Part shown: positions 24,892-33,556 of the stretch, piece by piece
Position numbering within the stretch: position 1 is the stretch's first letter
How the letters are laid out: each line of letters opens with the position of its first letter
Source: Streptomyces sp. NBC_00510
GTDB lineage: Bacteria; Actinomycetota; Actinomycetes; Streptomycetales; Streptomycetaceae
DNA length: 64,000 nt
Assembly: GCA_036013505.1 (NCBI GenBank)
Contig: CP107851.1
Span: 4,039,501 to 4,103,500, forward strand
Reading direction: 5' to 3'
The notes under the pieces: model-generated
What the model was told of the DNA's origin: nothing
Seen by the model: only the letters and a program-made list of their open reading frames with translations
Database searches by the model: none
Position numbers and translations under genes: made by a program

Positions 24892-24908
24892 CGGATTGTT
24901 CCAATCCG
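24892..24908. promoter_or_regulatory. Dyad upstream of the M14 peptidase gene
   Basis: Perfect 7-3-7 inverted repeat CGGATTGttcCAATCCG, 34 bases before the start codon of the peptidase gene. Possible operator. Confidence 0.45.
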
Positions 24909-24955
24909 TACGGAGCCGGGGCTAGAGCGCGTCGGGCGGCTGTCGGACCCGACAC

Positions 24956-24997
24956 GGAGGAGGGGTACGGCTGCTGACGCAGCCGTACCCCTCCTCC
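24956..24997 (-). terminator. Terminator of the sortase-substrate gene
   Basis: Perfect 19-bp stem (24956-24974 with 24979-24997) closed by a 4-base loop TGAC, 23 bases beyond the stop codon. The longest perfect hairpin in the window. Confidence 0.85.
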
Positions 24998-25020
24998 GCC
25001 CGGCGGGTGCCGGTGCGCGG

Positions 25021-25980
25021 TCAGTGCCGGCCGGCGGCCTGACGGCGACGGGTCGCGAGGACCACACCGCCACCGGCGGCCAGCAGCACGGCCGCGGCGG
25101 CCGAGATCATGCCCACGTTGCTGCTGCCGGTCTCGGCGAGGTCGCCCGAGCCGCCGTTGGGGGACTCGGAGGTCGCGGCCTCGACGGACTCGGACGGCGA
25201 GGCGGACGCCGACTCCGAGGCCGGGGCGGTGGCCGAGGGGGTCTCGGTCGCGGCGGGGGTGGTCTCCTCGCCGCCGGCCGGGGTGGTCTCGCCACCGGCG
25301 GGGGTGGTCTCGCCGCCCGAGGGGGTGGTCGGGGTCGAGGTGGCGGGGGTGGTCGGGACGGTCTGCGTGGTGCAGTCCTTCGTGCCGCCGTTCCACCAAG
25401 CGATCTTCTTGTCGCCGATGACCGCGTGGTCCGGGCCCTCGGGCAGGTCGCCGTGCTCGTAACCGTCGTTGGCGTCCAGGACGCCGTCGTACTTCTTGTT
25501 GCCGTAGTACAGGTCGATCTGCGCGAAGCAGGTGACGTCCGGCACGGCCACGTCGAGGGTGTCGGTGCCGGTGGTGATCTTCACGGTGTCCCAGTCGTGG
25601 AACACCTGCTTGCCGGAGGTCTGGAAGGTGGCGCCGTGGGTGCGGTAGGAGGCGAGGGACACGGTGCAGGACGAGGAGCCGTCCGCGACCCGGACCTTGA
25701 CGTGGACCTTGCCGTCCTCGCCGGGCTTGAGGTTGACATCGTCGACCTTGACCGACGGGTACCAGGCCGTGCCGTCGAGCGAGAACTCGCAGCGGTCGGT
25801 GGAGGTCTTGGTGCCGCCCCCCTGGCCGGGCTTGTAGCCGTGGTGGCCACCGCGGTCCCAGCCCTTGCCGCCCGGGCAGTCGCCGGCCCAGGCGGAGGTG
25901 GCACCCACGGCGGTGAGGGCGACGGCCGCGGCGCTCACGCCCAGCAGCCGTCCGATGGTGACACGTCGCGATATGGACAT
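25021..25980 (-). CDS. LAXTG-anchored cell-wall surface protein
   Basis: A 319-residue exported protein. The signal peptide ends about AWA-GD (residue 32). Residues 33-215 form a domain I do not recognise, with four Cys and many aromatic and Lys residues. A Thr/Pro/Ser/Glu linker (about 215-280) contains three TTPAGGE-like repeats. LAETG at 281-285, a hydrophobic stretch and RRRQAAGRH complete a sorting signal of the LAXTG kind used by class E sortases of high-GC actinobacteria. No sortase gene is in the window. The ATG has only a weak ribosome site. Confidence 0.85.
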   Translation of the reverse strand: MSISRRVTIGRLLGVSAAAVALTAVGATSAWAGDCPGGKGWDRGGHHGYKPGQGGGTKTSTDRCEFSLDGTAWYPSVKVDDVNLKPGEDGKVHVKVRVADGSSSCTVSLASYRTHGATFQTSGKQVFHDWDTVKITTGTDTLDVAVPDVTCFAQIDLYYGNKKYDGVLDANDGYEHGDLPEGPDHAVIGDKKIAWWNGGTKDCTTQTVPTTPATSTPTTPSGGETTPAGGETTPAGGEETTPAATETPSATAPASESASASPSESVEAATSESPNGGSGDLAETGSSNVGMISAAAAVLLAAGGGVVLATRRRQAAGRH

Positions 25981-26132
25981 GCAGAACCCAATCTTGGCGT
26001 TGCGTGGCCCGGCGGGCGCGGCTGACGGCAGCTCTCCCCGTACGTGAGCAGGCCGAGGCGTCACCGGGCGAGTGGTCGAAGTGCACACGGGGCTCATCGG
26101 CCCCAGTGGCACCACGCATCGTCGTGGCTCTG

Positions 26133-27173
26133 TCAATGGGCTGTCAACCTGGGGCGACGCAAAGGCTCGTGGACCGAGGTCTCGATCCGGCACACCGCGG
26201 TCATCGCGCCGAAGGCCAGCACCCTCACCAGGTCGGCGTCGTAGGGGTCGGGATCGGCGATCCGCCAGGCCTCGGCGTCCGCCTCGGTGATCCGGTACGG
26301 GGCGAGGGCGGCGAGCAGCGCCAGCCGTGCGCCGGGGCGTTCGGCGGCGGGCACGGCGGCGAGCGGCGCGGCGGTCCAGTCGCCGCCGAGCGGCGGATGC
26401 GCGCCGTCCCAGGCGCCGACCGCGGCCACGACCGCCTCCCGGGCCGCGTCGCCGAGCCGCCGCCCGCCCACGGCGGCGGCCCGCCGCAGCGCGGCGAAGG
26501 CGGTGCCCACCGGGGCGTCCGCGGCCCACTGCGGCGCCGGCCCGGCAGGGCCGCGCAGCAGGGGCAGGCTGGCCCCCGGGGGCAGCGGCCTGCGGACGGT
26601 ACGGGCCAGGGCCCGGCCGCCCAGGCTGCGCACCAGCCGCAGCCGCTGCAGTCCGCCGGGGAGCATGTCCTCGGTCAGCAGGGCGGACACCATCCGGTTG
26701 ACGAAGTGGAAGGCGAGCGCGGTGCCGATGAACTCCGGCGCGTCCTGCGGGCCGAAGGGGTGCGCCGCGGCCGCGGGCGCGCCCGGGGTCGCGGTCGCCC
26801 CGCCCCAGGAGACCAGCGCGGCCTGGGCGGGGTCGTCCGGCGTGCCGCCGCGGGCGACCGTCTCGGCGAGGCGGTGGTCACCGGTGGCGTGCAGCAGGAC
26901 GGTGTGCGCGTCCACGCAGAAGGGGCAGCGGTTCGCCGCCGACACCCCCAGGGCGACGAGCTCCTTGTCGGTGCGCGGCACGCGGCCGGCGAGCAGTGAC
27001 TCGCGCAGCACGGCCCAGGTCGCCGCGAGCAGGTCGGGGGCGGCCGACAGCGCGACGAAGGTCGGCGCGCGGCCGATGCCGAAGTCGGTGGCAAGCTGGG
27101 CGTAGACCTCGGCGGTGCGGCCCGTGGCGTCGCCGGGTGGCGCGGGAGTGGTGAGACGGAAGGGCGTGGCCAT
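26133..27173 (-). CDS. Carboxymuconolactone decarboxylase / AhpD-like protein
   Basis: A 346-residue protein. The N-terminal part has the AhpD-type redox motif RCPFCVDAHTVLLH within ELVALGVSAANRCPFCVDAH; the rest repeats the all-helical character without a second CxxC. This is about twice the usual length of a single CMD domain. Peroxide reduction via CxxC is a fair guess from the family; the partner is unknown. GAGGAGG lies 7 bases before the ATG. Confidence 0.82.
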   Translation of the reverse strand: MATPFRLTTPAPPGDATGRTAEVYAQLATDFGIGRAPTFVALSAAPDLLAATWAVLRESLLAGRVPRTDKELVALGVSAANRCPFCVDAHTVLLHATGDHRLAETVARGGTPDDPAQAALVSWGGATATPGAPAAAAHPFGPQDAPEFIGTALAFHFVNRMVSALLTEDMLPGGLQRLRLVRSLGGRALARTVRRPLPPGASLPLLRGPAGPAPQWAADAPVGTAFAALRRAAAVGGRRLGDAAREAVVAAVGAWDGAHPPLGGDWTAAPLAAVPAAERPGARLALLAALAPYRITEADAEAWRIADPDPYDADLVRVLAFGAMTAVCRIETSVHEPLRRPRLTAH

Positions 27174-27308
27174 GGCCGGGCCTCCTCGCTGACGGATCGT
27201 GGACGGCGGTGTTCTCGACGGCTCGATGGTGGCCGCCCGGGGTCCCGCCGGTCGTCCTCCGGGGGAAGGGGGATGCCACTGCTCCGGGCGCCGGGGCCGC
27301 GGGCGGGA

Positions 27309-27378
27309 CTACTCCACCGGGAGTAGCCGCGGAGCCGTCTTCGGGGAGGACGTGCCGCCCCGCGGGGCGGCGTAGGGT
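27309..27378 (+). promoter_or_regulatory. Promoter/operator of the two-component operon
   Basis: TAGGGT (27373-27378) ends exactly 6 bases before the ATG at 27385, so the mRNA is likely leaderless. A perfect 7-4-7 dyad, CTACTCCaccgGGAGTAG (27309-27326), is centred about 67 bases upstream of the presumed start point, a usual place for an activator. Confidence 0.5.
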
Positions 27379-27384
27379 GCGGGC

Positions 27385-28590
27385 ATGGGTGGCACGCTGA
27401 TCGGGCGTCAGGGGTGGGCCGGGCTGCGAGGGTGGCGGGGCGTCGCCTTCGACGCGGTGCTCGGCGTCGTCCTGGCCGTCGACGTCCTGCTGCTGCCCGG
27501 GGTACCGCGCCCCTCGAACGCCCTCGACCTGGCACTGGGCCTTGTGGGCGCGCTGGCGGTGGCCGGGAGCCGCCGCCGGCCCGCGGCGGCGCTGCTGCTG
27601 TGCACCGGCTGCATGCTGGCGTACGCCCTGCGGGTGCACCCCGGCCCCTCGGCGGCGTTCCCCGTGCTGGTCGCGGTCCACATGGCGGTCAGGTCGGGCG
27701 GGAAGCGGCTGCCGGTGCAGCTGTCGGCCCTGGCGTTCCTCACCGGCTACCTCGCCTCCGGGCAGCCCGCGCCCACGTCGGCGCAGTCCACCGCGCTGCT
27801 GCTCGGCTGGTTCCTGGCCTCGGTCGCCATGGCCGTGGTGGGCCGGCACCGCCGGGCCTACCTGGAGCAGCTGGAGCGGCGGGCGCTGGACGCCGAACGC
27901 ACCCGCGAGGAGGCGGCGTTGCGCCGGGCCGGCGAGGAGCGGCTGCGGATCGCCCGGGAGCTGCACGACTCGCTCACCCACAGCATCTCGATCATCAAGC
28001 TGCAGGCCGGGGTCGCCGTCCACCTGGCCCGCAAGCGCGGCAAGGAGGTGCCCGCCGCGCTGCTGGCGATCCAGGAGGCGAGCGGGGAGGCGATGCGGGA
28101 GCTGCGCGCGACCCTGGAGGTGCTGCGCGGCACCGGCGGGGGCCACGGCCTGGACCGGATCGAGGACCTGGTGGAGCGCTCGCGCACGGCCGGACTGCCC
28201 ACCAGCGTCACGGTCGGCGGACGGGAACGGCCGCTGGCCGACGGGGTCGACCGGGCCGCCTACCGGATCGTGCAGGAGGCGCTCACCAACGTCACCCGGC
28301 ACGCCGGTCCTGAGCCCCGGGCCACCGTCCGCATCGAGTACGGCGACCGGGAACTGGTCGTGCAGATCGACGACGACGGCACCGCGGCCCCCGGGGACGG
28401 CGCGGTGCCCGGGGTCGGGCTGACCGGGATGCGGGAGCGGGTGACCGCGCTCGGCGGACGGCTGCGCGCCGGGCCGCGGCCCGAGGGCGGCTTCTCCGTA
28501 CGGGCCGAACTGCCCCTGGACGCGCTGCCGGCGGCCGACGGCAGGACGGCGGCCGGGACGGCCGGGGCGCCGCTGGAGGAGGTGTCGTGA
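27385..28590 (+). CDS. NarL-type sensor histidine kinase
   Basis: A 401-residue membrane kinase. About five to six hydrophobic segments fill residues 20-152 with very short loops, so the stimulus may be membrane-borne. Then come a coiled coil (155-185), the HisKA_3 dimerisation domain with phospho-accepting H194 in ARELHDSLTHS, and an HATPase domain (N-box YRIVQEALTNVTRHA, G-box VGLTGMRERV). It overlaps the response-regulator gene by 4 bases. Confidence 0.92.
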   Translation: MGGTLIGRQGWAGLRGWRGVAFDAVLGVVLAVDVLLLPGVPRPSNALDLALGLVGALAVAGSRRRPAAALLLCTGCMLAYALRVHPGPSAAFPVLVAVHMAVRSGGKRLPVQLSALAFLTGYLASGQPAPTSAQSTALLLGWFLASVAMAVVGRHRRAYLEQLERRALDAERTREEAALRRAGEERLRIARELHDSLTHSISIIKLQAGVAVHLARKRGKEVPAALLAIQEASGEAMRELRATLEVLRGTGGGHGLDRIEDLVERSRTAGLPTSVTVGGRERPLADGVDRAAYRIVQEALTNVTRHAGPEPRATVRIEYGDRELVVQIDDDGTAAPGDGAVPGVGLTGMRERVTALGGRLRAGPRPEGGFSVRAELPLDALPAADGRTAAGTAGAPLEEVS

Positions 28591-29291
28591 TCCGCGTGCT
28601 GATCGTCGACGACCAGGCGCTGATGCGGGCCGGATTCCGCGCCCTCCTCGACGCCGAGGACGGCATCGAGGTGGTGGCCGAGGCGGGCGACGGTCAGCAG
28701 GGCGTCGAACTCGCCCGGCGGCACGTGCCCGACGTGGTGCTCCTCGACGTCCAGATGCCCGTGCTCGACGGGATCGGCGCGACCCGGCTGATCGCCGCCG
28801 ATCCGCGGCTGGCCGGGGTGCACGTGGTCATCCTGACCAACTACGGCCTGGACGAGTACGTCTTCGACGCGCTGCGCGCCGGCGCCAGCGGATTCCTGCT
28901 GAAGGACACCGAACCCGCCGACCTCGTCCAGGCCATCCACGTCGCCGAGCGCGGTGACGCCCTGCTCTCCCCCGCCATCACGCGCAGGCTGATCGGCGAG
29001 TTCGTCGCGCGGCCGCCCGACGCCACGCACGCGGCGGGCCTGGAGGCGCTGACCAACCGGGAGCGCGAGGTGCTCGCGCTCGTCGCCCGCGGGCTCAGCA
29101 ACGACGAGGTCGCCGGGCGGATGGTCATCAGCCCGCTCACCGCCAAGACCCACGTCAGCCGGGCGATGACCAAGCTGGGCGCCCGCGACCGCGCCCAACT
29201 GGTCGTCTACGCCTACGAGTCGGGGCTGATCACACCGAAGGGTTCGCCGCCGCGACCGTCGTGGCCAGCCCCAGCGCCTCCCGTGCCCTGA
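28587..29291 (+). CDS. NarL/FixJ-family response regulator
   Basis: A 234-residue regulator. The receiver domain has acidic pocket residues (VDDQ), phospho-acceptor D54 in LLDVQMP, and K of FLLKD. The LuxR-type helix-turn-helix is at about 153-211 (LTNREREVLALVARGLSNDEVA). GTG start at 28587 within the GTGA overlap with the kinase gene. The Pro-rich C-terminal tail overlaps the convergent gene by 62 bases. Targets are unknown; the dyad before the kinase gene is a candidate site. Confidence 0.93.
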   Translation: MIRVLIVDDQALMRAGFRALLDAEDGIEVVAEAGDGQQGVELARRHVPDVVLLDVQMPVLDGIGATRLIAADPRLAGVHVVILTNYGLDEYVFDALRAGASGFLLKDTEPADLVQAIHVAERGDALLSPAITRRLIGEFVARPPDATHAAGLEALTNREREVLALVARGLSNDEVAGRMVISPLTAKTHVSRAMTKLGARDRAQLVVYAYESGLITPKGSPPRPSWPAPAPPVP

Positions 29292-30300
29292 CGGCCTCCT
29301 CGTGGCCGCTGTGCGAGTCCGCGGCCTCGTAGTGCTCGTAGTAGGCGTCCGCGTCCTTCGCCGCGGCGGCCTCGGTCCACTGCGCGCGTGCCTTCCCGGC
29401 CTCCGCCACGAGCGCGGCGACCGGTTGCTCGGCGCCGGCCGGCCAGTCGTGGGCGTCGAGCGCCCGGGCCTCGGCGGCGAGGGCGACCGAGACCTCGCCG
29501 GCCCAGGTGGGGTAGCCCTCGAGGTCGTCCTCGACGTACTCCTCCTCCGGCCCCTTCGCCATGGCCTCGTTGAGGACGTTGGCGGCCTTCAGATAGGCGA
29601 CCTGGTGCGCGTCGAGCGTGCTCGCGTCCTGCCGCAGGGAGCCCTTGAGCGCGCCCTTGTCCTTGCCGAACACGCAGGTCACGTCCCGGTCCCCGAGCTT
29701 CCAGGTCTCCCGGTCCGGGGCGTAGTAGTACACCGTGACGTCCGCCGGCACCGCCCAGCTGTCCATGGCGTAGGTGTCGGACAGCCGTTGGCAGCGGTCC
29801 TCCACGAGGTCCTTGAGCTCCGTGTCGCCCGGGTAGCCCTGGGGCCCGGGCAGCCGGAAGGTCCCGACCACCTCGCCGGCGTGCCCTTGTGCGCAGGGCA
29901 CGGTGTCCATGTCGGCGGTCGGGGCCTCCAGGTCGCCGCCGGGGGTGTCGAAGCAGTCGCCCCGGCGCAGCGAGAAGGCGCCGTCGTCCCGCGCCCCTTC
30001 CCTGACGCCCTCCTTGAAGTTCTCGACGAACGCGGCGGCCCCGCCGGCGAGCACCAGGGCGCACAGCAGCGTGCCGACGGCCGACAGCACCAGGCCGGTG
30101 ACGGCCATGCCCTTGCCGCGCGCGCCGGTCCGTTTGATCTGCACCAGCGCGATCGTCCCCAGCACGACGCCGACCACCGGCAGCATGCACAGCAACCCGG
30201 TCACCAGCGCGGCGACGGCGAGCCCGTTCAGCGGCGCCCGCTGCGCCGCGGGCGGGAGCGCCGGCTGGAGGGGGTACGACGGATACGGCGGAGGCTGCAC
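29230..30300 (-). CDS. DUF4190 / septum-formation-domain membrane protein
   Basis: A 356-residue protein. A Pro-rich start is followed by two membrane segments (about 24-55 and 63-91) with the DUF4190 pattern (LAVAALVTGLLCMLPVVGVVLGTIALVQIKRTG), then an extracellular Septum_form-like domain (GDCFDTP...VPCAQGHAGEVVGTFRLPG) and a helical C-terminal part rich in Ala and Glu. The family name comes from distant relatives; a division role is not shown. GTG start with GAGGAG 6 bases upstream. Confidence 0.82.
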   Translation of the reverse strand: MQPPPYPSYPLQPALPPAAQRAPLNGLAVAALVTGLLCMLPVVGVVLGTIALVQIKRTGARGKGMAVTGLVLSAVGTLLCALVLAGGAAAFVENFKEGVREGARDDGAFSLRRGDCFDTPGGDLEAPTADMDTVPCAQGHAGEVVGTFRLPGPQGYPGDTELKDLVEDRCQRLSDTYAMDSWAVPADVTVYYYAPDRETWKLGDRDVTCVFGKDKGALKGSLRQDASTLDAHQVAYLKAANVLNEAMAKGPEEEYVEDDLEGYPTWAGEVSVALAAEARALDAHDWPAGAEQPVAALVAEAGKARAQWTEAAAAKDADAYYEHYEAADSHSGHEEAVRAREALGLATTVAAANPSV

Positions 30301-30429
30301 GAACGGCTCCTCACGGACGGGTGGCGTGGCGAACGGCCGCGCGAATATATCCCGGCCTCCGCCACCCGCTGTCGGCGGCCACCGTTAGGGTTCTGCCAGC
30401 CGGGCGCAGACACCCGAGGGGGAGCCACG

Positions 30430-31578
30430 ATGTCCGCCGAAGCGGCCGAACAGGCCTGGGACCGCATCGACTTCTGGCTGGGCGCCCACGCCCCGGCGAC
30501 GTTCGCCATGCTCCATCCTCCGGCGCCGGAGGACGAGATCGCCGCGGTGCAGCGGCGCATGGGCGTCACCTTCCCGCCGGACCTGGTGGCCACGCTGCGC
30601 CGGCACGACGGCGCGGACGAGGACTTCCTCCTGCCGACGCACGACGGCCTGCTGGGCACCCACGGATGCGAGGAGCGGTCCGGGTTCCTGCGCGGCATGC
30701 TGGCCGAGGTCCTCGACGAGGACGAGGAGGAGAACGACGGCGCCTACTGGCACCACCGCTTCGTGCAGTTCGCCTCCTACGCCATCACCGCGGACGGCCT
30801 GACCGTGGACTGCCGCCCCGGCGCGTCCTTCGGCGCGGTCGGCCGCTTCTTCGACGAGTCCGGCACCGACTTCGGCCACGCCCCGTCGCTGGGCGCGTAC
30901 CTGGGCGACGTCGCCGACAGCCTGGAGCGCGGGCTGCCCTTCCAGGGCGGCTGGACCTGGCCCGTCGTCAGCGACGGCGTCCTGGAGTGGGACGACTCCG
31001 AGCGCGCCCACCCCGAGTGGGGCGATCCGTCGGACCCGCCGCCCTCCCCCGACGACGCCTCGCTGCCGCCGCTGCCGCCGCGCGGCTCCGAGGAGCCGCT
31101 GCGCGCCGTCCACGTGCGCAAGCTGGGCGATCTCGGCGCACTCGTGGCCACGCTCCCCCGCAGGACGGTCGCCACCGCCGCGGCCCGGCAGATGCGCCGG
31201 CTGGCCGAAGAGTCCGGCCTGGCAAGGTACCCCGAGGTCGCCGCGGCCCTGGACACCCTCGACGGCGGCCGTGCCGTCGGGCTCACCGGCACCGGTCCGC
31301 TCGGGCTCAGGCTGCGCCAGGTCCGCCGCGAGGCGTCCGCCCACCACGACGGCGTCCGCGGGCAGGCCGTGATGTGCCTCGTGCTGCTGCTCACCGACCT
31401 GCCCCACCGGGCGCTGGTGAGGACGGCCGACGTCCGCTCCCGGATCTCCTCCGACTGGCGCGCCGCGCTCCACGCCGACCTGGGCTCCCCTCCGCTGCCG
31501 CCGGAGCCGGACGCCGTCTTCTGGACGACGCTGGACAACCCCGCGATCGACGCGGGCCGTCAGGGGGCGGGCGCATGA
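30430..31578 (+). CDS. SMI1/KNR4 (SUKH)-domain protein
   Basis: A 382-residue protein. Residues 1-190 match the SUKH pattern: WDRIDFWLGAHAP, PPAPEDEIAAVQRRMGVTFPPDLVATLRRHDGA, and the later LGAYLGDVADSLERG. SUKH proteins are often immunity proteins for contact-dependent or polymorphic toxins, but also occur as housekeeping regulators. The C-terminal half is a separate Arg- and Leu-rich domain I do not recognise. The ATG has a GGGGGAG site. A candidate -10, TAGGGT, lies at 30386-30391. It overlaps the next gene by 4 bases. Confidence 0.8.
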   Translation: MSAEAAEQAWDRIDFWLGAHAPATFAMLHPPAPEDEIAAVQRRMGVTFPPDLVATLRRHDGADEDFLLPTHDGLLGTHGCEERSGFLRGMLAEVLDEDEEENDGAYWHHRFVQFASYAITADGLTVDCRPGASFGAVGRFFDESGTDFGHAPSLGAYLGDVADSLERGLPFQGGWTWPVVSDGVLEWDDSERAHPEWGDPSDPPPSPDDASLPPLPPRGSEEPLRAVHVRKLGDLGALVATLPRRTVATAAARQMRRLAEESGLARYPEVAAALDTLDGGRAVGLTGTGPLGLRLRQVRREASAHHDGVRGQAVMCLVLLLTDLPHRALVRTADVRSRISSDWRAALHADLGSPPLPPEPDAVFWTTLDNPAIDAGRQGAGA

Positions 31579-32069
31579 CGACACGGCGGACGGTCCTGGC
31601 CACGGGTGCGGCGGTGCTCGCTGCCGGATGCGGCTCGCGCCGTCCGGAGGCGGAGCGGCGCGAGGCCGCGGAGGGCCCGGTACGGACGGACACCGCCCCG
31701 CTGGAGCGGCGTTTCCCGCTGCTGGGTCGGCTCCACGGCGCCCACTGGCTGGGGTACGACCTGGTCGCGGGCAACGACGGGAGGTCGGTCCCCGGTCCTT
31801 CGGACGTGCGGGTGGTCGGCGTCGCCGCCCTCACGGACGGCCGGGTCGCCGCGCTCACCGTCCACCGCGACTTCCGCCCGGCGAGCCCGCCCGTGCTCCC
31901 GGGCCGGCTGGCCGGCTTCCTCCCGGCGGACGCACGGTGGCTGCGGAGCGGGTCCTTCGACGCCGAGATCACCGCGGACGCCTACAGCGGCTCGTTCCTG
32001 CTGTCGCAGGCCCGGGGACTGGTCTGCTTCGACAGCGTCAACCCGGTGGCCGCCGCCCCGTCCCCGTAG
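31575..32069 (+). CDS. Small hypothetical lipoprotein
   Basis: A 164-residue exported protein, lipobox LAAGC with Cys19, and a twin Arg (TTRRTVLAT) that suggests Tat export. The mature part holds HWLGYDLVAGNDGRSVPGPSDVRVVGVAAL and ends in Pro. No family recognised. The start overlaps the SUKH gene in an ATGA, so the two are an operon. It is convergent with the next lipoprotein gene. Confidence 0.75.
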   Translation: MTTRRTVLATGAAVLAAGCGSRRPEAERREAAEGPVRTDTAPLERRFPLLGRLHGAHWLGYDLVAGNDGRSVPGPSDVRVVGVAALTDGRVAALTVHRDFRPASPPVLPGRLAGFLPADARWLRSGSFDAEITADAYSGSFLLSQARGLVCFDSVNPVAAAPSP

Positions 32070-32084
32070 ACCGGGGCGGGCGGC

Positions 32085-32492
32085 TCAGGACGTGCAGAGC
32101 GTCTGCTCCAGCACCTCGTTGACGGCCTCGGCCTGTTGCTCGGTGAGCTGGTGGCCGGCGCTGCCGAAGCGCGACTGCGCGGCGGCCACCGCGTTGCCGC
32201 CGCCGGTGATGGTGGCGCACTGCTGACGTGCGTTGGCGACGGCCTTGTCCGCGTCGGCGGCCAGGGCCGGGTCGACGGCCTTGAGCGCGGCGAGCAGCGC
32301 CGCGCGCCGGGCCCCGGTCGGCTCCTCGGGGATGCCCTCGCTGATGTCCGGCACCTTCGAACCGGACGCCGCGACGGACGGCGTGCCACCGGCGTCGGGC
32401 TTGCTGCCGGAGTCGTCGGTGCCGGAGCTGCAGGCGGGGACCGCGAGGAGCACGGCAGCGAGGAGCACTCCGGTGCTGAGGCGTGTACGCAT
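32085..32492 (-). CDS. Small lipoprotein, DUF732-like layout
   Basis: A 135-residue exported lipoprotein; lipobox ending VPAC with Cys21, a Ser/Gly/Lys linker, then a short helical domain with two Cys (ANARQQCATITGGG and the C-terminal TLCTS). Length and pattern recall DUF732 proteins, but the match is by eye only. An alternative start lies 9 bases upstream; neither has a good ribosome site. Confidence 0.7.
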   Translation of the reverse strand: MRTRLSTGVLLAAVLLAVPACSSGTDDSGSKPDAGGTPSVAASGSKVPDISEGIPEEPTGARRAALLAALKAVDPALAADADKAVANARQQCATITGGGNAVAAAQSRFGSAGHQLTEQQAEAVNEVLEQTLCTS

Positions 32493-32575
32493 GCCCGCCA
32501 TGGTGGCCCGCGGCACCCCCCGGCACCCCCCGGTGCGCGGTTTCCGTCGCCGTGCTGTGACCTGCGGGAGGGCGG

Positions 32576-33556
32576 TCAGCCGCCCGTCACCTTGCGCAGC
32601 AGCCGCCGCACCCGCGACGGCGCGGGGGCGGCCTCCTGGCCGAGGGCGCGCTGGAGCTGGGCGAAGTGGTCGGCGCGGGTCTCCGAGAGGTACGGGTCCT
32701 TCAGCAGCGGCTTGGCGATCTTCCAGGCGCGCTGGTGGTCGCCCGCGTAGTGGCACACGTACGCCTTGGCCAGCTCCAGGACCTGCTTGAAGGGGACCCG
32801 TCCGGTGTGGTCGACGTCCACCTCGTCCTGCACCGCGGTGATCAGGGCGAGCTTCTCGTCCACCGTGTAGTCGTCCTTGGCGATGCGTTCCAGCAGCTCG
32901 GCCGGGACCGGCCGGACGACCTCGAAGGCGAGGGTGGAGCGGATCGGCGCACCGGCGATCCCGATGTACGGGAGCAGGGCGCCGGTGCTGTGGTGCAGCC
33001 ACGGCAGGCGGGGGCTCGCGAAGTCCTGGTGCAGCACGACCGCACCGGGCTCCAGGCGCGGCAGGAAGCGTTCCGCCACGCACCGGAACACCCGCGCCGT
33101 CTTGGCGATGTCGACGTGCAGGAACTCGATGGGGGTCTTGTCCTCCGGGTCGGAGGTGTTCCATATGTCGCCGGCGTGGACCTCGATGAACCCCATGAAC
33201 GGGGCCAGCGCCGCCTCGAAGTCCTCCCGGAAGGAGTTGTCGCCCTCCGGCGCCTTGCCCGCCTTGAAGAACCTCTGCGTGGCGAAGGTGCCCTTGCCCA
33301 CGCGGAAGAAGTCGAAGGCCTGCAGCCGGCCCTTCTGCTCGTCGAACGCGGGGTTCTCCCGCAGCCCCTTGGCGATGGCGTAGGTGGAGCCGCCGCCGCC
33401 CGAGCCCAGCTCGACGAGGGCGCCCGTGCCGTTCACGTGGTGACGCGCCACCAGGTAGAGGAACTTCTGCTCCCAGTCGCTCATCTGGGCGTACGGGATC
33501 TCCTCCGGGAGTACCACGTCGTCGAACATCGAGTAGAGCCTGCCGAGGGACGCCAT
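32576..33556 (-). CDS. Class I SAM-dependent methyltransferase-like protein
   Basis: A 326-residue protein. The glycine-rich SAM motif LVELGSGGGGS is at 48-57, and the post-I strand and acidic residues include FLHVDIAKTARVFRCVAERFLPRLEPGAVVLHQDF, as in the Methyltransf_24/TylF-like group that modifies sugars or secondary metabolites. The C-terminal 80 residues are helical (tetratricopeptide-like). The substrate is unknown. GAGGA lies 5 bases before the ATG at 33556, which rules out the longer frame. Confidence 0.78.
   Translation of the reverse strand: MASLGRLYSMFDDVVLPEEIPYAQMSDWEQKFLYLVARHHVNGTGALVELGSGGGGSTYAIAKGLRENPAFDEQKGRLQAFDFFRVGKGTFATQRFFKAGKAPEGDNSFREDFEAALAPFMGFIEVHAGDIWNTSDPEDKTPIEFLHVDIAKTARVFRCVAERFLPRLEPGAVVLHQDFASPRLPWLHHSTGALLPYIGIAGAPIRSTLAFEVVRPVPAELLERIAKDDYTVDEKLALITAVQDEVDVDHTGRVPFKQVLELAKAYVCHYAGDHQRAWKIAKPLLKDPYLSETRADHFAQLQRALGQEAAPAPSRVRRLLRKVTGG

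Noticed and set aside
32510..32531. Repeated GGCACCCCCC (G-rich on the minus strand), possible G-quadruplex
   Set aside because: Only two G-runs of sufficient length with short spacing are seen. It is common in such GC-rich DNA.
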